Source of the DNA: Pseudooceanicola sp050897975
Lineage (GTDB): Bacteria > Pseudomonadota > Alphaproteobacteria > Rhodobacterales > Rhodobacteraceae
Assembly (NCBI RefSeq): GCF_050897975.1
Contig: NZ_JBPAXY010000002.1
Location: forward strand, 186,001-250,000
Direction: 5' to 3'
Length of the DNA stretch: 64,000 bases
Of the stretch, positions 46,752-54,379 are shown in pieces. Made by a program: the position numbers and the translations under genes. Each line of letters begins with the position of its first letter. Within the stretch, counting starts at the first letter, position 1. Below the pieces are notes generated by a model. It saw nothing but the letters and a program-made list of their open reading frames with translations, searched no databases and had not been told where the DNA came from.

Positions 46752-47360
46752 ATGCATCCCAACCCCACCTTCCGCAAGGCCACAGACGCCCAGAACATCG
46801 CCCTGGCCGCCGAGATCGGCGCGGGCCTGCTGACCCTGTCCTCCGACGGCGCGCCCCTGGCCGCCCAGGTGCCCTTCGCGATCCGCGACGGCGTGGTCTA
46901 TCTGCACATGGTCCGCTCCAACCCCGTGGCCCGCGCCGCCCCCGGCCCCGCCCGGCTGATCGTCGCCGGGCCGCAGGGCTATATCTCGCCCGACTGGTAC
47001 GGGCTGGAGGACCAGGTGCCGACCTGGAACTATGTCTCGGTCCACCTGCTGGGCACGCTGGAGCCGCTGCCCCAGACCGAGATGCGCGCCGTGCTGGACC
47101 TGCTGTCGGAGGAATTCGAGGCCCGTCTGGCGCCGAAACCCATCTGGACCGCCGACAAGATGCCCGAGGAGGCCCTGGCGCGGATGATGCGGATGATCCA
47201 GCCCTTCCGCCTGCGCATCGAGGCCATCGAGGGCACCTGGAAACTGGCCCAGAACAAGCCCGAGGCGGCCCGCCTGGCCGCTGCCGATGGCCTGGCCGCC
47301 GCCCCCGCCGGGCCGGACCTTGCACAGCTGGCCGCCTGGATGCGCGAGCCTCCGGCCTGA
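46752..47360 (+). CDS. PaiB-like FMN-binding protein
   Basis: 202-residue protein of the PaiB family (FMN-binding split barrel), first described as a negative regulator in Bacillus. The marks are MHPNPTFRKATDAQNIALAA at the start, VYLHMVRSNPVAR, YISPDWYGLEDQVPTWNYVS near residue 74 and FRLRIEAIEGTWKLAQNKPE near 154. ATG at 46752 was chosen over TTG at 46746: AGGAG stands about ten bases away and MHPNPTFR is the family start. The physiological role in this group is unclear. It probably forms a loose set with mtaB and the GST gene. Confidence 0.88.
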   Translation: MHPNPTFRKATDAQNIALAAEIGAGLLTLSSDGAPLAAQVPFAIRDGVVYLHMVRSNPVARAAPGPARLIVAGPQGYISPDWYGLEDQVPTWNYVSVHLLGTLEPLPQTEMRAVLDLLSEEFEARLAPKPIWTADKMPEEALARMMRMIQPFRLRIEAIEGTWKLAQNKPEAARLAAADGLAAAPAGPDLAQLAAWMREPPA

Positions 47361-47441
47361 TCCGCCCGGCTCGGCGCTGGACAGTCGGCGCGGCGCGGCT
47401 CTAGGCTCGGCCCGAACCCAGATCCAGGCGGAGCTTGCCCG

Positions 47442-48050
47442 ATGACACTGACCCTCTTTTCCTCGCCCACCTCTCCCTACGTGCGCAAGGTGCGTGTGCT
47501 GATCGCCGAGGCCGGGCTGACGGACCGGGTGACCGAGAAGGTGGTGGCCACCACCGCCTTTGACACCGACGCCGAGCTGGCCGCGGTGAACCCGCTGGGC
47601 CGGATCCCGGCGCTGCTGCGCGAAGACGGGCCGCTGATCTGCGACAGCCGGGTGATCTGCCGCTACCTGGACGATCTGTCGGGCGCCGGCCTCTACCCCG
47701 CCGACCGGCTGTGGCAGGTGCTGACGCTGGAGGCCCTGGCCGAAGGCATCCTCGATAGCGCGGTGAACATGGCCTACGAGGTGCGCCTGCGTCCCGAAGA
47801 GATCGTCTTCGACAAGTGGCTGGACGCGCAATGGGCCAAGATCGCCCGCACCCTGGACGCCATCGAGGCGGATTGGACAGAGGCCTTGAACGCTCCGCTG
47901 GACGCGGCGCAGATCGCCCTGGCCTCGGGGCTGGGCTATCTCGACTTCCGCCACGACGCCCGCGCCTGGCGCGAGGGCCACCCCCGGATCGCCGCCTGGT
48001 ACGACCAGATCAGCGCCCGCCCGTCTTTCGCCGCCACCCTGCCGGGCTGA
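47442..48050 (+). CDS. Glutathione S-transferase (YibF-like)
   Basis: 202-residue glutathione S-transferase. The N-terminal thioredoxin fold has LTLFSSPTSPYVRKVRVLIA, the cis-Pro segment NPLGRIPALL near 53 and ICDSRVICRYLDD near 66, which holds the glutathione-contacting Ser. The C-terminal domain is helical with the N-capping GYLDFRH segment. YibF-like members are of unknown substrate. GGCGGAG precedes the ATG. Confidence 0.9.
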   Translation: MTLTLFSSPTSPYVRKVRVLIAEAGLTDRVTEKVVATTAFDTDAELAAVNPLGRIPALLREDGPLICDSRVICRYLDDLSGAGLYPADRLWQVLTLEALAEGILDSAVNMAYEVRLRPEEIVFDKWLDAQWAKIARTLDAIEADWTEALNAPLDAAQIALASGLGYLDFRHDARAWREGHPRIAAWYDQISARPSFAATLPG

Positions 48051-48063
48051 ACCGGACGGCAGC

Positions 48064-48110
48064 GGGGGGCTCTGCCCCCTCCGTCGCCGGATGGCGACTG
48101 ATAGAAGAAG
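48064..48110 (+). repeat. Dispersed intergenic repeat, tail-B, forward
   Basis: Hairpin GGGGGGCTCTGCCCCC, hairpin GTCGCCGGATGGCGAC, then TGATAGAAGAAGAGAGGGAG. It lies 14 bases after the GST stop and could end its transcript. Confidence 0.7.
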
Positions 48111-48211
48111 AGAGGGAGACGGCGCCCCGCCCCGAGCGCCCCACTTTGGCCTGCCTGCGCGTGGTCCTTCTACCCAAGGGCGCGAGGGCGGCCTCGACCG
48201 CCCCAACCAGC

Positions 48212-48282
48212 CCTTTCTCATTGCCCAAAATATCCCGGGGGGAGAATGGGGCCGCAGGCCCCAGAGGGGGGCAGCGCCCCCC
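48212..48282 (-). repeat. Dispersed intergenic repeat, tail-A, reverse
   Basis: Reverse order on the plus strand: CTTTCTCATTGCCCAAAATA, a GGGGGG run, hairpin TGGGGCC-GCA-GGCCCCA (48247-48263), hairpin GGGGGG-CAGCG-CCCCCC (48266-48282). The modules are complete. Confidence 0.75.
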
Positions 48283-48302
48283 TTTCGCCCGGGCCGCCAA
48301 GC

Positions 48303-48328
48303 AAAAGGCCCGCCTTGGGGCGGGCCTT
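48303..48328 (-). terminator. Rho-independent terminator of the outer-membrane barrel gene
   Basis: On the minus strand AAGGCCCGCC-CCAA-GGCGGGCCTT with two more T bases. A perfect 10-pair stem 25 bases after the stop. Confidence 0.88.
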
Positions 48329-48352
48329 GTCAGATTGCGGCGCGGGGGTGCT

Positions 48353-49051
48353 TCAGAACTTGAAGCCGACACCCAGGTTCAGCGCGTTGGTATAAAGCGT
48401 GGTGTCCAGCGAGCCGCCGCCGTCGAGATCGGCGGAGTTGTCGGACCAGGTGAACTGGTATTCGGTGAAGACCGACCAGCGGTCGTTCAGCGGATAGTTT
48501 ACCCCGGCAGTCAGGCGGGCGGCGGGGCCGGTCACCTGGTAGCCATAGGTATGCTCGCCGCCGACCGGGGTCACGTCCACATGGGGCATGGCAAAGCCGA
48601 GACCGGCCGAGACATAGGGCGTGGCCGACCCCCAGGCTTCGAGCCAGCGGCGCGAGACGTTGGCGGTGATGATGTTGTGGCCATCGGTGAACTCGAGCCG
48701 TTCGAAGCCGGCCGCGGCCATCTCGCCCTCGGGGGCATAGGCCTTGTCATGGGAGAATTCCACGCCGAAGCCCCAGGCCTCGTTGCGCCACCAGGTGGCC
48801 CGCACGCCGTAGTAGGGCGGCATGGCAAAGCTCTTGCCGTCCCAGCCGATCAGGTCGTCGAAGGTCGACGACTGGTTCGTGCCCGAGCCGTATTCCCCCT
48901 TCACCCGCGAATGCGGCGAGGTCTGCCAGCCGCCGTAGAAGCTCAGCTCCAGCTCGGCGGCGGCGGGGGTGGCAAGGGCGGCGGCCAGCGCGAAGACGGA
49001 GGCACGCAGCAGGGCGGGGCGCAGGCGGCGCGAGGCGGGGGTCAGGGTCAT
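48353..49051 (-). CDS. Outer-membrane beta-barrel protein
   Basis: 232-residue exported protein. The signal peptide (ASVFALAAALATPAAA, cut before ELELSFYGGW) leads to amphipathic strands with alternating aromatics (ELELSFYGGWQTS, VRATWWRNEAWGFGVEFSHD, NIITANVSRRWLEAW, WSVFTEYQFTWSDN) and ends in LGVGFKF, with the terminal Phe needed for barrel assembly. It looks like a small eight-strand barrel of the OmpW/Opa type; the ligand is unknown. ATG at 49051 has GGAG ten bases upstream. Divergent from petA. Confidence 0.83.
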   Translation of the reverse strand: MTLTPASRRLRPALLRASVFALAAALATPAAAELELSFYGGWQTSPHSRVKGEYGSGTNQSSTFDDLIGWDGKSFAMPPYYGVRATWWRNEAWGFGVEFSHDKAYAPEGEMAAAGFERLEFTDGHNIITANVSRRWLEAWGSATPYVSAGLGFAMPHVDVTPVGGEHTYGYQVTGPAARLTAGVNYPLNDRWSVFTEYQFTWSDNSADLDGGGSLDTTLYTNALNLGVGFKF

Positions 49052-49292
49052 GATGGGCAATCTCCGGTCCGGCATACGGACGGCAGGGTGTAAGACAGTC
49101 CCTTTTCCTATAGACTCGGCAGGCCCGCGCCTCAAGCGCGACACATGCGCACCCTGTGCGCGCATCTTCGAACGAATGCTGGACCTGCGCAGTTTCGGCG
49201 GCTAAACAACCGCACGGTAACGGTTGTGTGTAACGCACGGCCCAGACACATATCGCCACCGCCCAGGCGGGCCTAGGAATGGAGCTAAGTTC

Positions 49293-49874
49293 GTGTCCCA
49301 CGCAGAAGATCACGAAGGCACCCGGAGGGACTTCCTCTATTATGCCACCGGCGGCGCGGCCGTCGTGGCCACCGGTGCGGTCGTCTGGCCGCTGGTCAAC
49401 CAGATGAATCCCTCGGCCGATGTTCAGGCCCTGTCGTCTATTCGCGTCGACATTTCCGGCGTCGAGGAAGGCACCCAGCTGACCGTGAAATGGCGCGGCA
49501 AGCCGGTGTTCATCCGGCGCCGCACCCAGGATGAGATCGACCAGGCCAACGAGGTGGATCCGGCAAGCCTGCCCGACCCGCTGGCGCGCAACAACAACCT
49601 GGAGGCCGACGCCCCCGCCACCGACGGCAACCGTGCCCTGGCCCCCGAGGGTGCCGAAGGCAAGGCCGCCGAGGAATGGCTGGTGATGATGGGCGTCTGC
49701 ACCCACCTGGGCTGTGTGCCCCTGGGCGAGGCCGGCGATTTCGGCGGCTGGTTCTGCCCCTGCCACGGCTCGCACTACGACACCGCCGGCCGCATCCGCA
49801 AAGGCCCGGCCCCGGAGAACCTGCCTGTCCCCGTCGCGACCTTCGATGGTCCGACCGAGATCATTCTGGGCTGA
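49293..49874 (+). CDS. petA: Ubiquinol-cytochrome c reductase iron-sulfur (Rieske) subunit
   Basis: 193-residue Rieske protein of the cytochrome bc1 complex. The twin-arginine export signal TRRDFLYYATGG (residues 10-21) continues into the membrane anchor AAVVATGAVVWPLVN. The 2Fe-2S ligands are in CTHLGC (136-141) and CPCHGSH (155-161), and the two extra Cys form the stabilising disulphide. Start is GTG at 49293 with GGAG ten bases upstream; no suitable ATG gives the normal N-terminus. First gene of petABC, 13 bases before petB. Confidence 0.97.
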   Translation: MSHAEDHEGTRRDFLYYATGGAAVVATGAVVWPLVNQMNPSADVQALSSIRVDISGVEEGTQLTVKWRGKPVFIRRRTQDEIDQANEVDPASLPDPLARNNNLEADAPATDGNRALAPEGAEGKAAEEWLVMMGVCTHLGCVPLGEAGDFGGWFCPCHGSHYDTAGRIRKGPAPENLPVPVATFDGPTEIILG

Positions 49875-49887
49875 GGGAGGAGACCAC

Positions 49888-51213
49888 ATGTCCGGCATTC
49901 CGCACGATCATTACGAACCGAAGACCGGCGCCGAGAAGTGGATTCACTCTCGTCTGCCGATCGTGGGCCTGATCTACGACACGATCATGATCCCCACCCC
50001 CAAGAACCTGAACTGGATGTGGATCTGGGGCATCGTCCTGGCCTTCTGCCTGGCGCTTCAGATCGTCACCGGCATCGTCCTGGTGATGCACTACACCCCG
50101 CATGTCGACCTGGCCTTCCGCTCGGTCGAGCACATCATGCGCGACGTGAACGGCGGCTACATGCTGCGCTATCTGCACGCCAACGGCGCATCGCTGTTCT
50201 TCTTTGCCGTCTACCTGCACATCTTCCGCGGCCTCTACTACGGTAGCTACAAGGCCCCGCGCGAGATCACCTGGATCATCGGCATGATCATCTACCTGCT
50301 GATGATGGCCACCGGCTTCATGGGCTACGTGCTGCCTTGGGGTCAGATGTCCTTCTGGGGCGCAACGGTGATCACCGGCCTGTTCGGCGCGATCCCCTTC
50401 GTGGGCGAGGCGCTACAAACCTGGCTTCTGGGCGGGCCGGCCGTGGACAATGCCACGCTGAACCGCTTCTTCTCGCTGCACTACCTGCTGCCCTTCGTCA
50501 TCGCGGGCCTGGTCATCGTGCACATCTGGGCCTTCCACAACACCGGCAACAACAACCCCACGGGTGTTGACGTCCGCAAGACCTCGAAAGCCGAGGCCGA
50601 GAAGGACACCCTGCCCTTCTGGCCCTACTTCGTGATCAAGGACTTCTTCGCCCTGGCCGTCGTCCTGGCGGTGTTCTTCGCCATCGTCGGCTTCATGCCG
50701 AACTACCTGGGTCACCCCGACAACTACATCGAGGCCAACCCGCTGGCGACGCCCGCGCACATCGTGCCGGAATGGTACTTCCTGCCCTTCTACGCGATCC
50801 TGCGCGCCTTCACCTCGGACGTCTGGGTGGTGATGTTCGCCAGCTGGATCACCGGTGGCATCGTCGACGCCAAGTTCTTCGGCGTGCTGGCCATGTTCGG
50901 CGCCATCATCGCCATGGCCCTGGTGCCCTGGCTGGACACCAGCCGCGTCCGCTCGGGCCGCTACCGTCCGATGTTCAAGTGGTGGTTCGCCCTACTGTGC
51001 ATCGACTTCATCGTGCTGATGTGGGCCGGCGCCATGCCCGCCGAACCGCCCTACTCCACGATCTCGCTGATCGGGGCCACCTACTGGTTCGCCTACTTCT
51101 TCGTCATCCTGCCCCTGCTGGGCGTGATCGAACCGGCACCGAAGAACCTGCCGGCCACGATCGAGGAAGACTTCGACGCCCATTACGGCAAACCGGCAGA
51201 ACCGGCCGAGTAA
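49888..51213 (+). CDS. petB: Cytochrome b of the bc1 complex
   Basis: 441-residue eight-helix cytochrome b. The four heme-ligating His are in YLHANGASLFFFAVYLHIFR and FSLHYLLPFVIAGLVIVHIW, giving the low- and high-potential b hemes. The Qo-site PEWY motif is in IVPEWYFLPFYAILRA. Length is that of purple-bacterial enzymes. GGGAGGAGACCAC precedes the ATG at 49888. It carries electrons from ubiquinol across the membrane between the Rieske protein and the quinone-reducing site. Confidence 0.97.
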   Translation: MSGIPHDHYEPKTGAEKWIHSRLPIVGLIYDTIMIPTPKNLNWMWIWGIVLAFCLALQIVTGIVLVMHYTPHVDLAFRSVEHIMRDVNGGYMLRYLHANGASLFFFAVYLHIFRGLYYGSYKAPREITWIIGMIIYLLMMATGFMGYVLPWGQMSFWGATVITGLFGAIPFVGEALQTWLLGGPAVDNATLNRFFSLHYLLPFVIAGLVIVHIWAFHNTGNNNPTGVDVRKTSKAEAEKDTLPFWPYFVIKDFFALAVVLAVFFAIVGFMPNYLGHPDNYIEANPLATPAHIVPEWYFLPFYAILRAFTSDVWVVMFASWITGGIVDAKFFGVLAMFGAIIAMALVPWLDTSRVRSGRYRPMFKWWFALLCIDFIVLMWAGAMPAEPPYSTISLIGATYWFAYFFVILPLLGVIEPAPKNLPATIEEDFDAHYGKPAEPAE

Positions 51214-51230
51214 GCGAAAGGACAGAGACC

Positions 51231-52064
51231 ATGTTCAAGAAACTCTCTATCTCTGCCCTGGCAGCCCTGTCGCTCGGCGCCGGGGCCATGGGCAGCGCCG
51301 CCCTGGCAGCCGAAGGTGGCGCGCATCACGAAGATGTCGCCTTCTCCTTCGAGGGGCCCTTCGGCAAATACGACGAGAACCAGCTGCAACGCGGGTTGAA
51401 GATCTACACCCAGGTCTGCTCGTCCTGCCACGGGTTGAAGTTCGTGCCGATCCGCACCCTGGCGGATGAAGGTGGCCCGCACATGCCCGAGGACGAGGTC
51501 CGCGCCTATGCGGCCGAGTTCATGGTGGCCGACGAGGCCTCCAACATGCACCTCTACGACTACGACGAGGGCGCCGCCCGCCAGCTGACCGAGAACGACT
51601 TCTTCCCGGCCAACAACAGCCAGAACGCCCCGGACCTGAGCCTGATGGCCAAGGCCCGCGCCGCGTTCCACGGCCCCGCGGGCACCGGCATCAACCAGTT
51701 CTTCAAGGGCATCGGCGGCCCCGAGCACATCTACAACATCCTGACCGGCTACACCGGCGAGGAACGTGTGCAGGCTGGCGTGACATATTACGAGAACACC
51801 GCCTTCGACGGCGGCTGGATCGCCATGGCCCCGCCGCTTTACGGCGAGGACGTGGAATTCGATGACGGTCACTCCAACTCGCTGCACCACGAGGCCGAGG
51901 ATGTCGCGGCCTTCCTGATGTGGACCGCAGAGCCCAAGATGATGGCGCGCAAGCACACCGGCTTTGTCGCGGTGATCTTCCTGGTGCTGCTGAGCTCGCT
52001 TCTGTACCTGACCAACAAGCGGATCTGGAAGCCGGTGAAAGCCAAGGCGAAGGCCAAGGCCTGA
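51231..52064 (+). CDS. petC: Cytochrome c1
   Basis: 277-residue cytochrome c1. The signal peptide (ISALAALSLGAGAMGSAALA) is followed by the heme-attachment site Cys63-Ser-Ser-Cys66-His67, a likely Met ligand in GGWIAMAPPLYGE, and a C-terminal membrane anchor (FVAVIFLVLLSSLLYLTNKR) with a Lys/Ala-rich tail. It is the short Rhodobacter-type form and lacks the long acidic insertion of Paracoccus denitrificans c1. AAAGGACAGAG precedes the ATG. Last gene of petABC, with a clear terminator. Confidence 0.97.
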   Translation: MFKKLSISALAALSLGAGAMGSAALAAEGGAHHEDVAFSFEGPFGKYDENQLQRGLKIYTQVCSSCHGLKFVPIRTLADEGGPHMPEDEVRAYAAEFMVADEASNMHLYDYDEGAARQLTENDFFPANNSQNAPDLSLMAKARAAFHGPAGTGINQFFKGIGGPEHIYNILTGYTGEERVQAGVTYYENTAFDGGWIAMAPPLYGEDVEFDDGHSNSLHHEAEDVAAFLMWTAEPKMMARKHTGFVAVIFLVLLSSLLYLTNKRIWKPVKAKAKAKA

Positions 52065-52090
52065 TCCCTCGCTTGAGGATGAGTTGAGAG

Positions 52091-52124
52091 CCCCCCGGTC
52101 GGAAACGGCCGGGGGGTTTTCGTT
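52091..52124 (+). terminator. Rho-independent terminator of petABC
   Basis: CCCCCCGGTC-GGAAAC-GGCCGGGGGG followed by TTTTCGTTT, 26 bases after the petC stop. Ten-pair stem with one G-U pair. Confidence 0.93.
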
Positions 52125-52180
52125 TGTGCCTCTGGGGGAGGAGCGCCGGGCCCCGCCACGAGGGCGCGGCCCGGCCCTGA

Positions 52181-52243
52181 GGGGGGCGCTGCCCCCGTCG
52201 CCCGGCGGGCGACTCCCCCGGTATATTTTCGGCAATGAGAAAG
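52181..52243 (+). repeat. Dispersed intergenic repeat, tail-A, forward
   Basis: Hairpin GGGGGGCGCTGCCCCC (52181-52196), hairpin GTCGCCCGGCGGGCGAC (52197-52213), then CCCCCGGTATATTTTCGGC and AATGAGAAAG. Complete order, between convergent petC and pbpC. Confidence 0.8.
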
Positions 52244-52288
52244 CAGGGGTGTGGCGCGGCGCGGCGAGGTGGGCCGCGCGGATGGCGG

Positions 52289-54379
52289 TCAGTTGAGGCG
52301 AATCGAAGCGCGGGACGAGCGGCCCGTGGCGTCGATCACCGTGACATCGGCAAAGCCGGTGCCCAGGCGGGGCAGGAAGGCCTCGGCCCGACGCTGGCCG
52401 GTCAGGACCGGGGCTCCGTTGACCAGCCAGGTGAAGGGCGGCGTGCCGCGCTCGACCCGCACCGGCAGGCTGGCGCCCGCCAGGTCCAGCGTGGCGCCGT
52501 CGGGCGGGAAGGCCAGGCGCGGGGCCTGGGCATCGGGGGCCGCCGCGCCCCGGCGGCGGAAGTGGCGCAGCGGCACCGGCAGGGCATCGTTTGGCAACAG
52601 CAGCGTGCCGCGCGGCGGGGCGGCCAGCTCGGTGGGTTCGGGCGCCAGATGCTGGAAGGCGCGGAACAGCAGCGGCGCGGCCAGGTCGGCGCCGAAGGCC
52701 CCGGGCACCGGCGTGCCGTCAGGCCGCCCGATCCAGACCCCCACCACATGGGCCCCATCCCAGCCAAGCGCCCAGGCGTCGCGGTGCCCGTAGGACGTGC
52801 CGGTCTTCCAGGCGATCCGCCCCCGAGGCCCCCCGTCAGGGGGGAGGAGGTCTGCCAGGATATGGCCCACCTGCCAGGCCGCCACCGCCGAGGTGACCTG
52901 CGCCCCCGGCCCCTCGCCCTCGCCCTGTCGCCAGTGCAGTGGGCGCGCCGTGCCTCCCGCCGCCAACCCGGCATAAAGCGTCACCAGATCCTCCAGCGAG
53001 ACCCCCAGCCCCCCCAGCGAGATGGCCAGCCCCGGCGCGCCGCCGGGCAGCTCCGCCGCCACACCCGCGCGGCGCAGCGCGGCCATCACCCGGGCCGGGC
53101 CCAAGGCCTCGGTCAGGGCCACCACCGGCAGGTTCAGCGACAGTTGCAACGCCTCGCGCACCGGCACCGGGCCGCGGAAGGCGCCGTCGAAATTGACCGG
53201 CCTGTAGCCCGAGAAATCCGTGGGCACGTCGTCGATCAGGGTTTCGGGATAGGCGAGCCCCGCGTCAAAGGCCATGGCATAGATCAGCGGTTTCAGGGTC
53301 GAGCCGGGCGAGCGTGTGGCTCGGGTCATGTCGACGAAGCCCTGCCCCTGCGCCGCGAAGCCACGCGAGCCGACCGAGGCCAGGATCCGCCCGTCGCGGT
53401 GATCGGCCACCAGAAGGGCCACCGACAGGTCGGGTTGCATCCCTTGCAGGGCGCTGGCCGCCAGCCGTTCCAGTGCCGCTTGCAGGGGCACCTCTAGCGT
53501 CAGGTCGTGGCGGGTCAGGTCGGGCTGGGCGGCGCGGGCGCGGTCGGTCAGATGGGCGGCCAGTTGCGGGAAGGGCTGGCGGGTGCGGGGCATGGGATCG
53601 CCCTGCGCGGCGCGCTCTGTCTCGGCGTCGATCACGCCCGCGGCGGTCATCCGCGCCAGCACCCGGTCGCGGGCTGCCTCAGCCGCCCAGGGGTCGCGGT
53701 CGGGGCGGCGCGCCTCGGGGGCCTGGGGCAGCGCCACCAGCAGCGCCGCCTGGGCCGGGGTCAGCCGGGTGGGTTCCTTGCCGAAATAGGCCAGGCTGGC
53801 GGCGCGCACCCCCTCCAGATTGCCGCCCATGGGCGCCAGGGTGAGGTACAGCGACAGGATCTGATCCTTTGACAACTGCCGTTCCAGGGCCAGGGCCAGC
53901 CGCGCCTGGCGCAGCTTGCCCGCCCAGTGCCCGGTGCCCGAGTGCTCCAGCAGCCGCGCCACCTGCATGGTCAGGGTCGAGCCGCCCGACACCACCTGCC
54001 CCGCCCGCAGCGCCTGCCAGGCGGCGCGCAGCACCGCCCGGGGGTCTACCCCGGCGTGGCGGTCGAACCGGCGGTCCTCATAGGCGCGCAGCATGGCGAG
54101 GTAGAGCGGATCCACCTGATCGGGACGCAACCCCATGCGCCAGCGGCCCTCGTCCACCGTATAGGCGCGCAGCAAATCGCCCCCGGCGGCGCGCATCTCG
54201 ACCGAGAGCTGGGGGGCGAGCGTGGGAAGCTCGGTCGCCTCGATCCAGGCCTCGGCCCGGTCGCGGGCCAGGGCGCCGGTCCAAAGCAGCCCCGCCAGGG
54301 CCAGCAGCGCCAGGGCGCGATGGCGGGGGCGGGATTTCTCCCGCCCCCCGGCAGCGGCGGACCGGTCGCCCCGGATCAT
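52289..54379 (-). CDS. pbpC: Penicillin-binding protein 1C
   Basis: 696-residue bifunctional peptidoglycan synthase. One N-terminal helix (ALALLALAGLLWTGALARD) anchors it. The transglycosylase domain has the catalytic Glu in AYEDRRFDRHAGVDP and GGSTLTMQVARLLE. The transpeptidase domain has the Ser in SPGSTLKPLIYA, SLNLPVV and WKTGTSYG. The C-terminal about 90 residues match the PBP1C-specific domain. ATG at 54379 overlaps the macroglobulin stop by four bases, so the pair is translationally coupled, as is usual for this pair in many bacteria. The frame extending to 54592 is rejected. Confidence 0.95.
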   Translation of the reverse strand: MIRGDRSAAAGGREKSRPRHRALALLALAGLLWTGALARDRAEAWIEATELPTLAPQLSVEMRAAGGDLLRAYTVDEGRWRMGLRPDQVDPLYLAMLRAYEDRRFDRHAGVDPRAVLRAAWQALRAGQVVSGGSTLTMQVARLLEHSGTGHWAGKLRQARLALALERQLSKDQILSLYLTLAPMGGNLEGVRAASLAYFGKEPTRLTPAQAALLVALPQAPEARRPDRDPWAAEAARDRVLARMTAAGVIDAETERAAQGDPMPRTRQPFPQLAAHLTDRARAAQPDLTRHDLTLEVPLQAALERLAASALQGMQPDLSVALLVADHRDGRILASVGSRGFAAQGQGFVDMTRATRSPGSTLKPLIYAMAFDAGLAYPETLIDDVPTDFSGYRPVNFDGAFRGPVPVREALQLSLNLPVVALTEALGPARVMAALRRAGVAAELPGGAPGLAISLGGLGVSLEDLVTLYAGLAAGGTARPLHWRQGEGEGPGAQVTSAVAAWQVGHILADLLPPDGGPRGRIAWKTGTSYGHRDAWALGWDGAHVVGVWIGRPDGTPVPGAFGADLAAPLLFRAFQHLAPEPTELAAPPRGTLLLPNDALPVPLRHFRRRGAAAPDAQAPRLAFPPDGATLDLAGASLPVRVERGTPPFTWLVNGAPVLTGQRRAEAFLPRLGTGFADVTVIDATGRSSRASIRLN